A stretch of 64,000 nucleotides of DNA. It comes from Paractinoplanes lichenicola. Lineage in GTDB: Bacteria; Actinomycetota; Actinomycetes; Mycobacteriales; Micromonosporaceae. The stretch lies in contig NZ_JAENHO010000024.1 in the NCBI RefSeq assembly GCF_016785085.1, forward strand, positions 21,554 to 85,553, given 5' to 3'. The notes below the pieces were generated by a model. That model was not told the DNA's origin. It did no database searches and saw only the letters and a program-made list of their open reading frames with translations. Positions 41,894 through 50,531 of the stretch are shown piece after piece (positions within the stretch are counted from its first letter, which is position 1; each line of letters begins with the position of its first letter). The translations under genes and the position numbers were made by a program.

Positions 41894-43063
41894 GTGCCCA
41901 GCACTGTGAAGGCCGTGCTCGTCGTCGTCGCCGCGACCGGGGCGGCGATACTGGCGGTGACGGTCCTGCACTGGCTTCTGAGCCGGCTCGGCCGCAGGTC
42001 GAAACTCGCCGCCGACCTGGCGCAGACGGCGCACCGGCCGTTCCTGGCGACCATGATCCTGTTTGCCCTGCAGCAGGCGTTGCGGGTCGTGACCGACGAT
42101 TTCGCGGGCCGCGAGGGCATCCTGCACGCGCTGGTGATCCTCTTCATCGCCGCGTTCGCCTGGCTGATCGCGGCGTTCCTGCTCGCGCTGGAGGACGCGG
42201 CGCTGGCCCACTGGCGCACCGACGTGCCCGACAACCTGCGCCGCCGCCGCTTCAAGACCCAGATCGTGATGCTCCGCCGGATCACCGTGGCCACGATAGT
42301 GGTGCTCACCCTGGGCGTCGTGCTGATGACGTTCCCGGGCATCAGGGCCCTCGGCGCCAGCGTGCTCGCCTCGGCCGGCATCGTCAGCGTCATCGCCGCC
42401 CTGGCCGCGCAGAGCACGCTGGGCAACGTCTTCGCCGGCCTGCAGCTGGCCTTCAGCGACGCCGTACGGGTCGATGACGTGGTGGTCGTCGAGGGGGAGT
42501 GGGGCCGCATCGAGGAGATGACGCTGACCTACGTGGCGGTGCAGATCTGGGACGACCGGCGGCTGCTGATGCCGACCTCGTACTTCACCACCAAGCCGTT
42601 CCAGAACTGGACCCGCTCGTCCTCCGCCGTGCTCGGCACCGCCGAGGTCGACGTCGACTGGTCGACCGAGATCGAGCCGCTGCGCGCGGAGCTGCGGGCC
42701 ACCTGCGAGGGCTCGGAACTGTGGGACGGCCGCGTCTGCGTGCTGCAGGTGACCGAGGCCGTGGGCGGCATGGTGCGGCTGCGGGCCCTGGTCAGCGCCA
42801 ACGACGCCCCCTCGCTGTGGGACCTGCGCTGTCTCGTGCGCGAGCGCCTGGTCACGTTCATCTGGGCCAACCAGCGCACCGCGCTGCCGCGCTTCCGGGC
42901 CGACATGGCCAACGTGACGCGGCCCGTGGCCGAGAGCCTGCGCCCGGCGCCGCGGCCCGACTCGGACGACGCCCGCGTCTTCTCGGGCGGTGAGGACGCC
43001 GACGAGCGTGCCGCGACCTTCGGCGGTCCCGACGAGCAGGTGCCGGTGCCCGCGAATCGGTGA
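41894..43063 (+). CDS. MscS family mechanosensitive channel
   Basis: A 389-residue protein with four or five N-terminal helices, then the pore-lining and beta domain: GASVLASAGIVSVIAALAAQSTLGNVFAGLQLAFSDAVRVDDVVVVEGEWGRIEEMTLTYVAVQIWDDRRLLMPTSYFTTKPFQNWTR. The Gly/Ala-rich helix and the DVVVVEG strand are the MscS signature. The C-terminus is acidic and disordered. GTG 41894 follows AAGGAGAG. It probably releases solutes during hypo-osmotic shock. Confidence 0.93.
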   Translation: MPSTVKAVLVVVAATGAAILAVTVLHWLLSRLGRRSKLAADLAQTAHRPFLATMILFALQQALRVVTDDFAGREGILHALVILFIAAFAWLIAAFLLALEDAALAHWRTDVPDNLRRRRFKTQIVMLRRITVATIVVLTLGVVLMTFPGIRALGASVLASAGIVSVIAALAAQSTLGNVFAGLQLAFSDAVRVDDVVVVEGEWGRIEEMTLTYVAVQIWDDRRLLMPTSYFTTKPFQNWTRSSSAVLGTAEVDVDWSTEIEPLRAELRATCEGSELWDGRVCVLQVTEAVGGMVRLRALVSANDAPSLWDLRCLVRERLVTFIWANQRTALPRFRADMANVTRPVAESLRPAPRPDSDDARVFSGGEDADERAATFGGPDEQVPVPANR

Positions 43064-43092
43064 CGCGTTCTGGCAGGTTCTTCGCAGGAGGA

Positions 43093-43121
43093 TTGACTCT
43101 CTGGTGATCAGGGCATACACC
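43093..43121 (+). promoter_or_regulatory. Promoter of envelope-stress operon
   Basis: TTGACT (43093-43098) and TACACC (43116-43121) are separated by exactly 17 bases, with an AAGGGAG site just before the ATG at 43144. Confidence 0.65.
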
Positions 43122-43143
43122 GGGACACGGAAGGGAGAACACC

Positions 43144-43575
43144 ATGGCCGATGTCCTGAACGGTCGCACTGCCCCGGGCGCCGATCAGTCCACCGCCGAG
43201 CTGGTTCAGCGCGCGAGTGAGCAAGTCAGCCGGCTCGTTCGTGACGAGATCGCATTGGCCAAGGCCGAGCTCGCCGAGAAGGGCAAGCATGCCGGCATCG
43301 GCATCGGGCTCTTCGGCACCGGCGGCGTGCTGGCCATGTACGGAGTGGGCGCGCTCATCGCCACTCTGATCATCGTTTTCGATCTGTTCCTGCCGCTGTG
43401 GCTGGCGGCGCTGATCATCACGGTCGCGCTCTTCCTGGTGGCCGGCATTCTCGCCCTGGTCGGCAAGAAGCAGGTGACCAAGGCGGTTCCCCCGGAGCCC
43501 AAGGCCGCGATCGAGAGCGTCAAGGCCGACGTCGAAGAGGTCAAGCACGCGGTCAGGGAGCGGAGTCGCGGATGA
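43144..43575 (+). CDS. Phage holin family protein (putative actinobacterial holin-X type)
   Basis: A 143-residue protein: an N-terminal amphipathic region (TAELVQRASEQVSRLVRDEIALAKAELAEKGK), two transmembrane helices (GIGLFGTGGVLAMYGVGALIATLIIVF; LWLAALIITVALFLVAGILAL) and a charged coiled-coil tail. This is the chromosomal 'holin-X' pattern of actinomycetes, not evidence for a prophage. It is the first gene of a coupled operon with DUF3618 and DUF4235. Confidence 0.9.
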   Translation: MADVLNGRTAPGADQSTAELVQRASEQVSRLVRDEIALAKAELAEKGKHAGIGIGLFGTGGVLAMYGVGALIATLIIVFDLFLPLWLAALIITVALFLVAGILALVGKKQVTKAVPPEPKAAIESVKADVEEVKHAVRERSRG

Positions 43576-43988
43576 GCGAGAACAACGGATCGGCGGCCCC
43601 CAAGCCGACGGTCGAGGAGCTGCGCGCGGAGATCAAGCAGACGCGCGCGGAGCTCGGCGAGACGGTTCAGGCCCTCGCCGCCAAGGCCGACGTCAAGGCC
43701 CGGGCCAAGGAGCAGGTCGAGCAGACCAAGCTGAAGGTCAAGGCGCAGGCCGCGGAGGCCACCGAGCGCGTACGCGGGGTGGCCGCGGCCGCCGCGGGAG
43801 CGGTCTCCGGAAAGGTTCACGAGGTGGCCGACCAGGCCACTGAGAAGGTCAACCAGAACAGCACGAGCGACCTTGCCGGCCAAGCGCGGGAACAGATACG
43901 GAACAGTCCGGTTCCGATTTCCCTCGTTTTCGCGGGCGCGGTCGCGATCGTGGGCATCATTCTGATCGTGCGAGGGAGTCGACGGTGA
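43572..43988 (+). CDS. DUF3618 family protein
   Basis: A 138-residue protein with the DUF3618 start TVEELRAEIKQTRAELGETVQALAAKADVKARAKEQ, a long Ala/Lys-rich amphipathic helix, and one C-terminal membrane helix (ISLVFAGAVAIVGIILIV). ATG 43572 overlaps the holin stop by four bases. It is probably a membrane-anchored coiled-coil partner of its neighbours. Confidence 0.92.
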   Translation: MSENNGSAAPKPTVEELRAEIKQTRAELGETVQALAAKADVKARAKEQVEQTKLKVKAQAAEATERVRGVAAAAAGAVSGKVHEVADQATEKVNQNSTSDLAGQAREQIRNSPVPISLVFAGAVAIVGIILIVRGSRR

Positions 43989-44257
43989 GCGGCAAGGTTT
44001 CGAAGCTGGCCTACAAGCCGGTCGGGTTGCTGCTCGGCATCGGTGCCGGCGCGGTGGCCGGGCTTGTTTTCAAGGAAGTCTGGAAACTCACCGCAGGTGA
44101 CGACGATGCGCCCAACGCGACCGACGAGGATCGGGGCTGGGGCGAGATTCTCGCCGCGGCCGCTCTGCAAGGCGCCATCTTCGCACTCGTGAAGGCGGCC
44201 GTCGATCGAGGCGGCGCCGTTGGCGTACGGAAAATGACTGGTCAATGGCCTTCGTGA
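43985..44257 (+). CDS. DUF4235 family protein
   Basis: A 90-residue protein with two hydrophobic segments and the DUF4235 pattern KLAYKPVGLLLGIGAGAVAGLVFKEVWKL, then GWGEILAAAALQGAIFALVKAAVDRGGA. GTG 43985 overlaps the DUF3618 stop by four bases. This three-gene block is common in actinomycetes and appears to serve the cell envelope. Confidence 0.92.
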   Translation: MSGKVSKLAYKPVGLLLGIGAGAVAGLVFKEVWKLTAGDDDAPNATDEDRGWGEILAAAALQGAIFALVKAAVDRGGAVGVRKMTGQWPS

Positions 44258-44276
44258 AGTTAGGTTAACAGTCGTT

Positions 44277-44314
44277 GGTCTCCCACATCGCGAGAGCGAA
44301 GTGGGGGACCTTTT
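44277..44314 (+). terminator. Intrinsic terminator of holin/DUF3618/DUF4235 operon
   Basis: GGTCTCCCAC (44277-44286) pairs with GTGGGGGACC (44301-44310), one mismatch-like G-T pair, followed by four T. Confidence 0.8.
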
Positions 44315-44566
44315 CCATATCCGCGGTCGTTTATTCGATTCTCTCTAGGGGCAGCTTTGTGACCCGATTCTCGGGTACAGTGTGCCCAGTTTTTGCGTAC
44401 GTGGTTCGCTGCTTCCGCCCGATGAAGGGAAGCCGGTCATCCACCGGGGCCTCGGAGTCGAGCGGATGGGACGTCCTCTGAAAGGCCGCCTCACGGCGCC
44501 GCTGCTCGAAAACGGTCATCGGCCCGGGGCATCGCGGGGCCGGCATTTTCAGAAGGAGAGTTCAGC
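44315..44566 (+). promoter_or_regulatory. Upstream region and leader of cold-shock gene
   Basis: This 252-base stretch holds no convincing gene. It contains AT-richer elements (TTTGTGACC, GGGTACAGTG near 44375) that could be the promoter, and an approximately 150-base 5' leader ending in AGAAGGAGAG before the ATG. Long structured leaders are usual for cold-shock mRNAs; thermosensing here is inference. Confidence 0.5.
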
Positions 44567-44770
44567 ATGGCGCAAGGAACCGTGAAGTGGTTCAACGCAG
44601 ACAAGGGCTTCGGCTTCATCACCGTCGACGGCGGGGGTGCTGACGTGTTCGTCCACTTCTCGGCCATCCAGACGAGCGGTTACCGCACTCTGGAAGAGAA
44701 CCAGCGGGTCGAGTTCGAGATCGCCCAGGGCCAGAAGGGCCCGCAGGCGGAGCAGGTTCGCCCGCTCTGA
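44567..44770 (+). CDS. Cold-shock protein, CspA family
   Basis: A 67-residue CSD protein: MAQGTVKWFNADKGFGFIT with RNP1 (KGFGFI) and RNP2 (VFVHF). It binds single-stranded RNA and DNA as an RNA chaperone. ATG 44567 follows AGAAGGAGAG. Length and sequence are standard for the family. Confidence 0.97.
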   Translation: MAQGTVKWFNADKGFGFITVDGGGADVFVHFSAIQTSGYRTLEENQRVEFEIAQGQKGPQAEQVRPL

Positions 44771-44832
44771 GAACCCCATGCCGGTCGCGAGACCGGCCGC
44801 CGATCGCCTGGCGGAGATCGGCTCTAGCGCAG

Positions 44833-44867
44833 AAACCCCCGCATCCTCGACGAGGATGCGGGGGTTT
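44833..44867. terminator. Strong bidirectional terminator
   Basis: AAACCCCCGCATCCT (44833-44847) pairs with AGGATGCGGGGGTTT (44853-44867), with T-runs on both strands. It separates the convergent csp gene and the small membrane-protein gene. Confidence 0.92.
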
Positions 44868-44877
44868 TGTCTTGGAC

Positions 44878-45129
44878 CTAGGCCGCGGCCGCCTCGGCCC
44901 GTTTCGCGCGGGATCTCGTGCGCTCGCCCAGAATGATCAAAATCAGTCCGCCGAGGGAAACGATCGGACCGATGATCGACCATATGGTCACATCGCTCAT
45001 CCGGCTGTCGGTGAGAATGTCGAAACCCTGCAGTGTCCACAGAGCACCCACCACCACGGCCAGCACGCCGAGGGCCATGGGAAGCCAGCCATTAAGCTTT
45101 TTGTGGGTCATTGCCGGTTCGTTCACCAT
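44878..45129 (-). CDS. Small membrane protein, 83 aa
   Basis: Two hydrophobic helices (GWLPMALGVLAVVVGALWTLQGF; WSIIGPIVSLGGLILIILG) and a basic Ala-rich C-terminus. ATG 45129 overlaps the end of the aldo/keto reductase gene by seven bases, so it is coupled; MTHKK at 45111 is an alternative start. Function unknown. Confidence 0.7.
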   Translation of the reverse strand: MVNEPAMTHKKLNGWLPMALGVLAVVVGALWTLQGFDILTDSRMSDVTIWSIIGPIVSLGGLILIILGERTRSRAKRAEAAAA

Positions 45130-46115
45130 TTGTCATGCACCTGCGGGCGAATGAGCTCGTCATAGACCTCGCGAACGCCCGTCTTCGCCGCATCGGTCAG
45201 CGGCTCCAGGCCGGCCACCGCGGCATTTCCGCGGGCCTGCTCGGGATTGCGGGCGCCGGGGATGACCACCGTGACGCCGGTCTGGTCGAGCACCCAGCGC
45301 AGCGCGAACTGGGCCATCGTGAGGGCCTCGGGCACCAGCGGCCGCAGCCGCCGGACGGCCTCGAGCCCGGTCTCGAAGGGCACGCCCGAGAAGGTCTCGC
45401 CGACGTCGAACGCCTCGCCGTGCCGGTTGAAGTTGCGGTGGTCGTCGGCCGCGAACGTGGTCTGCTCGTCGTAGCGGCCGGAGAGCAGGCCGCTGGCCAG
45501 GGGCACGCGCGCGATGATGCCCACGCCCGCCTCGGCCGCGGCCGGCAGCACCCGCTCGAGCGGCTTGAGCCGGAACGCGTTGAGGATGATCTGCACGCTC
45601 GCGGTGCCCGGGCGGGCGATCGCGGCCAGCGCCTCGTCGACCTTCTCGACGCTCACGCCGTACGAGCGGATGCGCTTCTCCTCGACGAGGGTGTCGAGCG
45701 CGTCGTAGACCGCGTCGGACGAGAAGACCGGGGTGGGCGGGCAGTGCAGCTGCACCAGGTCGAGCGTGTCGACGCCGAGGTTGGCCCGGGAGCGGTCGGT
45801 CCACGCGCGGAAGTTGTCGAGCGTGTAGTTGCCGGGCTCCTGCGCCATCCGGCGGCCCATCTTGGTGGCCACGGTGAGCTGAGGTTTCGATTCAGAAAGC
45901 TGAGTTTTGATGAAGGAGCCGATGATCTGCTCGCTGCGGCCGTCGCCGTAGACGTCGGCGGTGTCGATGAAGGTGACCCCGCCGTCCACCGCGGCCTGCA
46001 GGGTCGCGTGCGCGTCGGCCTCGCTCACGTCACCCCAGTCGGCACCGAGCTGCCAGGCGCCCAGTCCCACGACGCCGACCGAGCGGCCCAACCTGCCGAA
46101 TTTACGATTCTCCAC
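45123..46115 (-). CDS. Aldo/keto reductase
   Basis: A 330-residue TIM-barrel NADPH-dependent enzyme: FGRLGRSVGVVGLGAWQLGADWG, DTADVYGDGRSEQIIG with the catalytic Asp/Tyr, KMGRRM Lys, VQLHCPP His, and IPGARNPEQARGN cofactor loop. The substrate is not predictable. GTG 46115 is used. It is divergent from the Tam-type methyltransferase and co-transcribed with the small membrane protein. Confidence 0.93.
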   Translation of the reverse strand: MENRKFGRLGRSVGVVGLGAWQLGADWGDVSEADAHATLQAAVDGGVTFIDTADVYGDGRSEQIIGSFIKTQLSESKPQLTVATKMGRRMAQEPGNYTLDNFRAWTDRSRANLGVDTLDLVQLHCPPTPVFSSDAVYDALDTLVEEKRIRSYGVSVEKVDEALAAIARPGTASVQIILNAFRLKPLERVLPAAAEAGVGIIARVPLASGLLSGRYDEQTTFAADDHRNFNRHGEAFDVGETFSGVPFETGLEAVRRLRPLVPEALTMAQFALRWVLDQTGVTVVIPGARNPEQARGNAAVAGLEPLTDAAKTGVREVYDELIRPQVHDKW

Positions 46116-46184
46116 GGGATCGAACCCTACTCTTCCGATGTTATCGTGCTTGCAAGACGTACGTACGGTTTGGGAGGGATGATC

Positions 46185-46943
46185 ATGTGGGATCCGGCCG
46201 TCTACCGGCGCTTCGGCACCGAGCGCTCGCGCCCGTTCTTCGATCTGGCCGCTCGCGTCGGCGCCGAGCGGCCACGTGCCGTCACCGACCTCGGCTGCGG
46301 CCCCGGCGAGCTCACCCTGACGCTGGCCGAGCGCTGGCCCGGGGCCCGCCTGACCGGCGTCGACTCCTCGCCCGAGATGATCGAGAAGGCGGTCGCGCAC
46401 GGCGGCCCGGCCGAGTTCCGGGTCGGTGACGTGCGCGAGTGGCGGCCCGAGCCCGACGTCGACGTGCTGATCACCAACGCGACCCTGCAGTGGGTGCCCG
46501 AGCATCGCGATCTGCTCGCCCGCTGGGCCCGCGAGCTGACCCCCGGCGCGTGGCTGGCCATGCAGGTGCCGGGCAACTTCGGGGCGCCCTCGCACGTGCT
46601 GCTGCGCGAGGTCGGCCGGCGCTACGGCGTGAGCGACGTGCTGCGCGAGGCCCCGGTCGGCGAGCCGGCCGGCTACGCCGCCCTGCTGACGGAGGCCGGC
46701 GCCGACGTGGACGCGTGGGAGGCCACCTACCTGCACCTGCTGCCCGTTTCCGGCGAGCATCCCGTGCTGCGCTGGATGGAGGGCACGGCGTTGCGTCCCG
46801 TCAAGGCCGCCCTGGACGACAATGCTTGGCAGTCCTTCCGGACCGACCTGGCCCGGGAGCTGTCCGGCGCCTACCCGGCGACCGGCCCGTACGTCGCGTT
46901 CCCGTTCCGCCGCATCTTCGTGGTGGCCCGGACCGCCCGCTAG
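46185..46943 (+). CDS. Trans-aconitate methyltransferase-like protein
   Basis: A 252-residue SAM enzyme: MWDPAVYRRFGTERSRPFFDLAARV, then the SAM motif TDLGCGPGELTLTLAERWPGARLTGVDSS and ITNATLQWVPEHRDLLARWA. This layout matches trans-aconitate 2-methyltransferase (Tam), which esterifies trans-aconitate. ATG 46185 follows GGGAGGG; an ATG two codons up is possible. It precedes the adenosine deaminase gene by 14 bases. Confidence 0.88.
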   Translation: MWDPAVYRRFGTERSRPFFDLAARVGAERPRAVTDLGCGPGELTLTLAERWPGARLTGVDSSPEMIEKAVAHGGPAEFRVGDVREWRPEPDVDVLITNATLQWVPEHRDLLARWARELTPGAWLAMQVPGNFGAPSHVLLREVGRRYGVSDVLREAPVGEPAGYAALLTEAGADVDAWEATYLHLLPVSGEHPVLRWMEGTALRPVKAALDDNAWQSFRTDLARELSGAYPATGPYVAFPFRRIFVVARTAR

Positions 46944-46957
46944 AAGGGAACCCTGAG

Positions 46958-47980
46958 GTGACCGAGCTGACCTCGTTCATCGCCGGCCTGCCCAAGGCCG
47001 AGCTGCACGTGCACCACGTGGGGTCGGCCTCGCCGCGCATCGTGGCCGAGCTGGCCGCCCGGCACGAGGGCGCCTCCCCGGTGCCGGCCGACCCGGCCGC
47101 GCTCGCCGACTACTTCGCGTTCCGCGACTTCGCCCACTTCGTCGACGTCTACCTGACCGTGGTCGACCTGATCCGCGACGACGAGGACGTCCGCGTGCTG
47201 ACCTTCGAGGTGGCCCGCGAGCTGGCCCGTCAGCAGGTCCGGTACGCCGAGCTGACCGTCACGCCGTACTCCAGCGTCAAGCGGGGCATCCCGGCCAAGG
47301 CGTTCTGCGAGGCGATCGAGGACGCCCGGCGCGGGGCCGCCGCCGAGTTCGGCATCGATCTGCGCTGGTGCTTCGACATCCCGGGCGAGGCCGGCCTGCC
47401 CGCGGCCGAGGAGACCCTGCGGATCGCCCTCGAGGAGCGGCCCGACGGCCTGATCAGTTTCGGGCTGGGCGGCCCCGAGATCGGCGTGCCGCGGCCGCAG
47501 TTCAAGCCGTATTTCGACCAGGCCCGCGCGGCCGGGTTGCGCAGCGTGCCGCACGCCGGCGAGACCACCGGCCCGCAGACCGTGTGGGACGCCGTACGGG
47601 AGCTGGGTGCGGAGCGCATCGGGCACGGGATCGCGGCCGCGCAGGACCCGGAGCTGATGGCCCACCTGGCCGAGCACCGGATCCCGCTCGAGGTCTGCCC
47701 GACCTCGAACGTGCGCACCCGCGCGGTCGCCACGATCGACGAGCACCCGCTGGCCACGCTGGTCGGCGCGGGTGTGCCGGTGAGCATCAGCTCCGACGAC
47801 CCGCCGATGTTCGGCACCACCCTCGAGGAGGAGTACGCCGTGGCCGCGCGGCTGCTCGACCTCGACCAGCACGGGGTCGCCGGGCTGGCCAAGGCGGCCG
47901 TCGAGCACAGCTTCCTCGAGCCGGCCGGCAAGTCCGCCCTGCTCGCCGAGATCGACGCCTACTCGAGCCGCAGCGCGTAG
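46958..47980 (+). CDS. Adenosine deaminase
   Basis: A 340-residue metal-dependent deaminase: zinc ligands in KAELHVHHVGS (His17, His19), HAGETTGPQTVWDAV, the catalytic GHGIAAA region and SDDPPMFGT. It converts adenosine to inosine in purine salvage. GTG 46958 follows AAGGGAA. The His-Val in HVHHVGS replaces the usual His-Leu, a mild variant. It lies in a probable operon with the Tam-like gene. Confidence 0.93.
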   Translation: MTELTSFIAGLPKAELHVHHVGSASPRIVAELAARHEGASPVPADPAALADYFAFRDFAHFVDVYLTVVDLIRDDEDVRVLTFEVARELARQQVRYAELTVTPYSSVKRGIPAKAFCEAIEDARRGAAAEFGIDLRWCFDIPGEAGLPAAEETLRIALEERPDGLISFGLGGPEIGVPRPQFKPYFDQARAAGLRSVPHAGETTGPQTVWDAVRELGAERIGHGIAAAQDPELMAHLAEHRIPLEVCPTSNVRTRAVATIDEHPLATLVGAGVPVSISSDDPPMFGTTLEEEYAVAARLLDLDQHGVAGLAKAAVEHSFLEPAGKSALLAEIDAYSSRSA

Positions 47981-48117
47981 AGCGGGTCCTGCCAGATCGC
48001 GAGCACGACGACGATGCCGATCGTCAGCACCGCGATCCAGCGCACCAAACGCCGTTTGTTGAATCTGGCCGGGCCCTCCTCGGGCTCGGTCGACCGCCGT
48101 TCCAGGGTGTCGCGCAC
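47959..48117 (-). CDS. Small membrane protein, 52 aa
   Basis: GTG 48117 is preceded by a strong GGGAGG site. The 52-residue product has a charged N-terminus (RRSTEPEEGPARFNKRR), one transmembrane helix (WIAVLTIGIVVVLAIW) and a short end QDPLYALRLE. It lies 15 bases downstream of the secreted peptidase stop and overlaps the end of adenosine deaminase by 22 bases on the other strand. Function unknown. Confidence 0.6.
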   Translation of the reverse strand: MRDTLERRSTEPEEGPARFNKRRLVRWIAVLTIGIVVVLAIWQDPLYALRLE

Positions 48118-48132
48118 AGCCTTGCCTCCCGC

Positions 48133-50379
48133 CTAGTCGGGTACCGCCGTCCAGCTCTGATACCGCTGGTCGTTGCCGGCCTGCAGCACGAGCACCCGGT
48201 GGGCGCCGTACCGCTGGTCGCCGACGCCGGCCGCGAGGCCGCCGTCCGTGGTGCGCAGCGTGAAGCCGTAGGGCGAGGCCTGCAGGCTCCACTTCGCCGC
48301 GCTGTTGTCGCAATCGGTCTGCACGAGCGGGGCGCCCGCGACCACCTCGCCGCCGAGCGGGCCGACACACTTGCCGGACGCCCGCGAGACCAGCGAGTAC
48401 GTCTTGTTGCCGGCCGGCACCAGCTGCCACTGCTGCTGGGCGTCGTCGTCGGCCGCGCTCATCGTGATCGGCGTGCCGGTCGTCGTGCGGGCCGCGTAGA
48501 GGTTGGCCGCGCCGCCGGTCAGCGCGTTGGTCAGCGTGAACCACGAATTCTCGGCGGGCCGGGCGGCCGGGGCGGTCTCGGCCGTCGCCCGCGCCGTGTA
48601 TTTCGGGCCGGACTTCACAGTCACCTGATATCTCGCGCCGGGCTTGAGGCCGATGAGCCGGGCCCGGGTCGCCTTGGTCGTCGCCACCGGCTGGTTGTCG
48701 ACCCACACCTGATAGGTCGCCCGGGCCGACGCCGCGCTCCAGTTGAGCCGCACCGAGCCGCTGGTCGCGTCGCGCACCTCGACGACCGCCTGCACCGGCT
48801 CGGACTGCACGCCGTTGGCCGGCTCGGTCGGGGGCGCGGTGGTCGCCGCGACCGGCACCGACGGCACGCCGGCGTCGCCGCCCGGCGTCTCGACCGGGTC
48901 GGTGGGCTCGGTGGCCGGCACCGACTCGCTCGGCGTCGCGGTGGGCGACGGCGGGGCGTCCCCGCCGCCGTCGGCCTCGCCCGGCTCGGTCGCCGTCGGG
49001 GTGGGCTGGGCGGTCGGGGTGGGTGCGGGCGCGCTGGGGGTGACGCTGGGCGTCTCGACCGGCTGCGGCGCCCCGATGGCGTCGGGGATGTCGTCGCCGC
49101 CGTCGCTGCGGAGCAGGAACTCGCTGCGCGCGATGTTCCAGTTCTCGTCGAGATAGCTGCCCGGCTTCGGGTTGGTGTTGAAGTAGTCGTCCTTGCCGCA
49201 GTCGAGCCGCATCTCGTTCTTCTTGGGGCAGACCGTGCGCACCTGCTTGCCCGAGCGGTCGGGGCCGCAGAGCAGGTCGTACTCGTCGAGGCAGCCGCCC
49301 GCCCCGCTCGAGTTGGGCGAGTCGATCAGCGTCGCGCCCAGCGTGTGGGTCAGCTCGTGGGCGGCCATGGCCGAGCTCCAGCAGCCCGAGTCGACCCGCC
49401 CGTACGACGGGCCGCCGTTGTTGCGGTTGCCCAGGCCCGGCCGCCGGTCGGCCACGTAGGTCGCGATGCCGCAGTAGACAGTGGCGTCCGCGAAGATCAG
49501 GTATTTGCGGTCGGTGCGGTTGTAACCCAGCTTGTCCAGCGCGGCGATGTTGCCGGCGAACGAGGCCAGGGCGCCCGTCGGCAGCTGCACCTCGGACACG
49601 TCGACCCGGCACTGCGGGGTGGTCACGAAGCGCACGTGCCGCGAGCCGCCGGTCTCGGCCGCGCTCTCGTCGTAGATCTGGTCGACGCCGGCCGACCAGT
49701 TGCGGATCGAGCCCACGAACTCGCCGTAGCGGCTCGGGGTGCCGTACTCGTGGAGGTAGAGCACCTGGACCCGCTTGCCGCTGCGCCCGTCGCCCTCGCA
49801 GGCCACGTCGTGCGCGCCCATGATGAAGTCGGCGTCGCCCGGGGCCGCGTCGGGCACCAGGGCCGGGGCGTCGGCGGTGAGCGCGCTGCCGCCCTCGTCG
49901 CGAGCGATCTCGGCGTCGGTCGGCGTGGCCGCGGCGGATTCCCGTACGGGGTCCTTGGGCTCGGGGGCCTTCGCGGTCACCGGGGTGACGGCGGTGCGCA
50001 CCTTGAGCCCGGCCGGCGCCTCGTCGGGGCCGTGCGTGCAGGTCTGCTTGTCCAATTCGTACGAGCCGGCGCAGAGCGACCCGGCCTTGGCCGGCTTGAG
50101 CCCCTCGTAGACCAGGCCCCGGTCGGGCCGATCGGCCGGCAGGGCGGTGAGGGCGAAGTTGCGCGAGCCGTTGCTGCCGGCGACGTTGTCGACCACGCTC
50201 GGGCCGACGACCCCGCCGATGCCCAGCAGGGCCAGGCCCAGGGCGACCGGCACCAGCCGGTGGGGCCGCCGGGAGACGGCCCGGCGGTGACCACGCAAGA
50301 CCGGTGGGCGGTGCGCGGGCAAAACCACTCCTCGTCGGGCTGGGGACTGCTGTGCGGGCGCGCGGTGGGAGGTGGTCAT
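48133..50379 (-). CDS. Secreted zinc metallopeptidase with ricin-type domain
   Basis: A 748-residue protein. A basic N-terminus and one helix (VPVALGLALLGIGGVVG) give a signal anchor. The catalytic HELTHTLGA motif is near residue 341, surrounded by several Cys. A long Pro/Thr-rich linker (about 420-530) leads to a fibronectin-like domain and a C-terminal ricin B-type beta-trefoil (TNALTGGAANLYA; QWQLVP). It probably degrades extracellular protein while binding glycans. ATG 50379 follows GAGGGGTGG. Confidence 0.85.
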   Translation of the reverse strand: MTTSHRAPAQQSPARRGVVLPAHRPPVLRGHRRAVSRRPHRLVPVALGLALLGIGGVVGPSVVDNVAGSNGSRNFALTALPADRPDRGLVYEGLKPAKAGSLCAGSYELDKQTCTHGPDEAPAGLKVRTAVTPVTAKAPEPKDPVRESAAATPTDAEIARDEGGSALTADAPALVPDAAPGDADFIMGAHDVACEGDGRSGKRVQVLYLHEYGTPSRYGEFVGSIRNWSAGVDQIYDESAAETGGSRHVRFVTTPQCRVDVSEVQLPTGALASFAGNIAALDKLGYNRTDRKYLIFADATVYCGIATYVADRRPGLGNRNNGGPSYGRVDSGCWSSAMAAHELTHTLGATLIDSPNSSGAGGCLDEYDLLCGPDRSGKQVRTVCPKKNEMRLDCGKDDYFNTNPKPGSYLDENWNIARSEFLLRSDGGDDIPDAIGAPQPVETPSVTPSAPAPTPTAQPTPTATEPGEADGGGDAPPSPTATPSESVPATEPTDPVETPGGDAGVPSVPVAATTAPPTEPANGVQSEPVQAVVEVRDATSGSVRLNWSAASARATYQVWVDNQPVATTKATRARLIGLKPGARYQVTVKSGPKYTARATAETAPAARPAENSWFTLTNALTGGAANLYAARTTTGTPITMSAADDDAQQQWQLVPAGNKTYSLVSRASGKCVGPLGGEVVAGAPLVQTDCDNSAAKWSLQASPYGFTLRTTDGGLAAGVGDQRYGAHRVLVLQAGNDQRYQSWTAVPD

Positions 50380-50531
50380 GGGGTTACCACCCCTCACCGC
50401 GCGGGGGCCTCGCCGGCTCGCGGGTGCGGGCGACGAACCGGGAGACCGGATGGGATCGGGGGGAACCTTGCCAGCCCGGCCCGCCCGGCGGAACGCCTTT
50501 AATACAGATCTAAGCAAGAACTTGGCCCGCT

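Noticed and set aside
41891..43120. Long - strand open frame opposite mscS
   Set aside because: His/Arg/Gly-rich shadow; the + frame has the clear MscS signature and a strong ribosome site.
43144..44257. Prophage suspected from a holin-annotated gene
   Set aside because: This holin-X/DUF3618/DUF4235 trio is a usual actinomycete chromosomal operon and there are no phage structural or integrase genes.
44331..44546. 71-residue open frame on the - strand upstream of csp
   Set aside because: It overlaps the csp promoter/leader, has no ribosome site and no recognisable domain.
46113..46130. tRNA-like T-arm sequence GGGTTCGATCCC on the - strand
   Set aside because: No D-arm, anticodon arm or acceptor complement could be placed upstream; it lies just before the aldo/keto reductase start.
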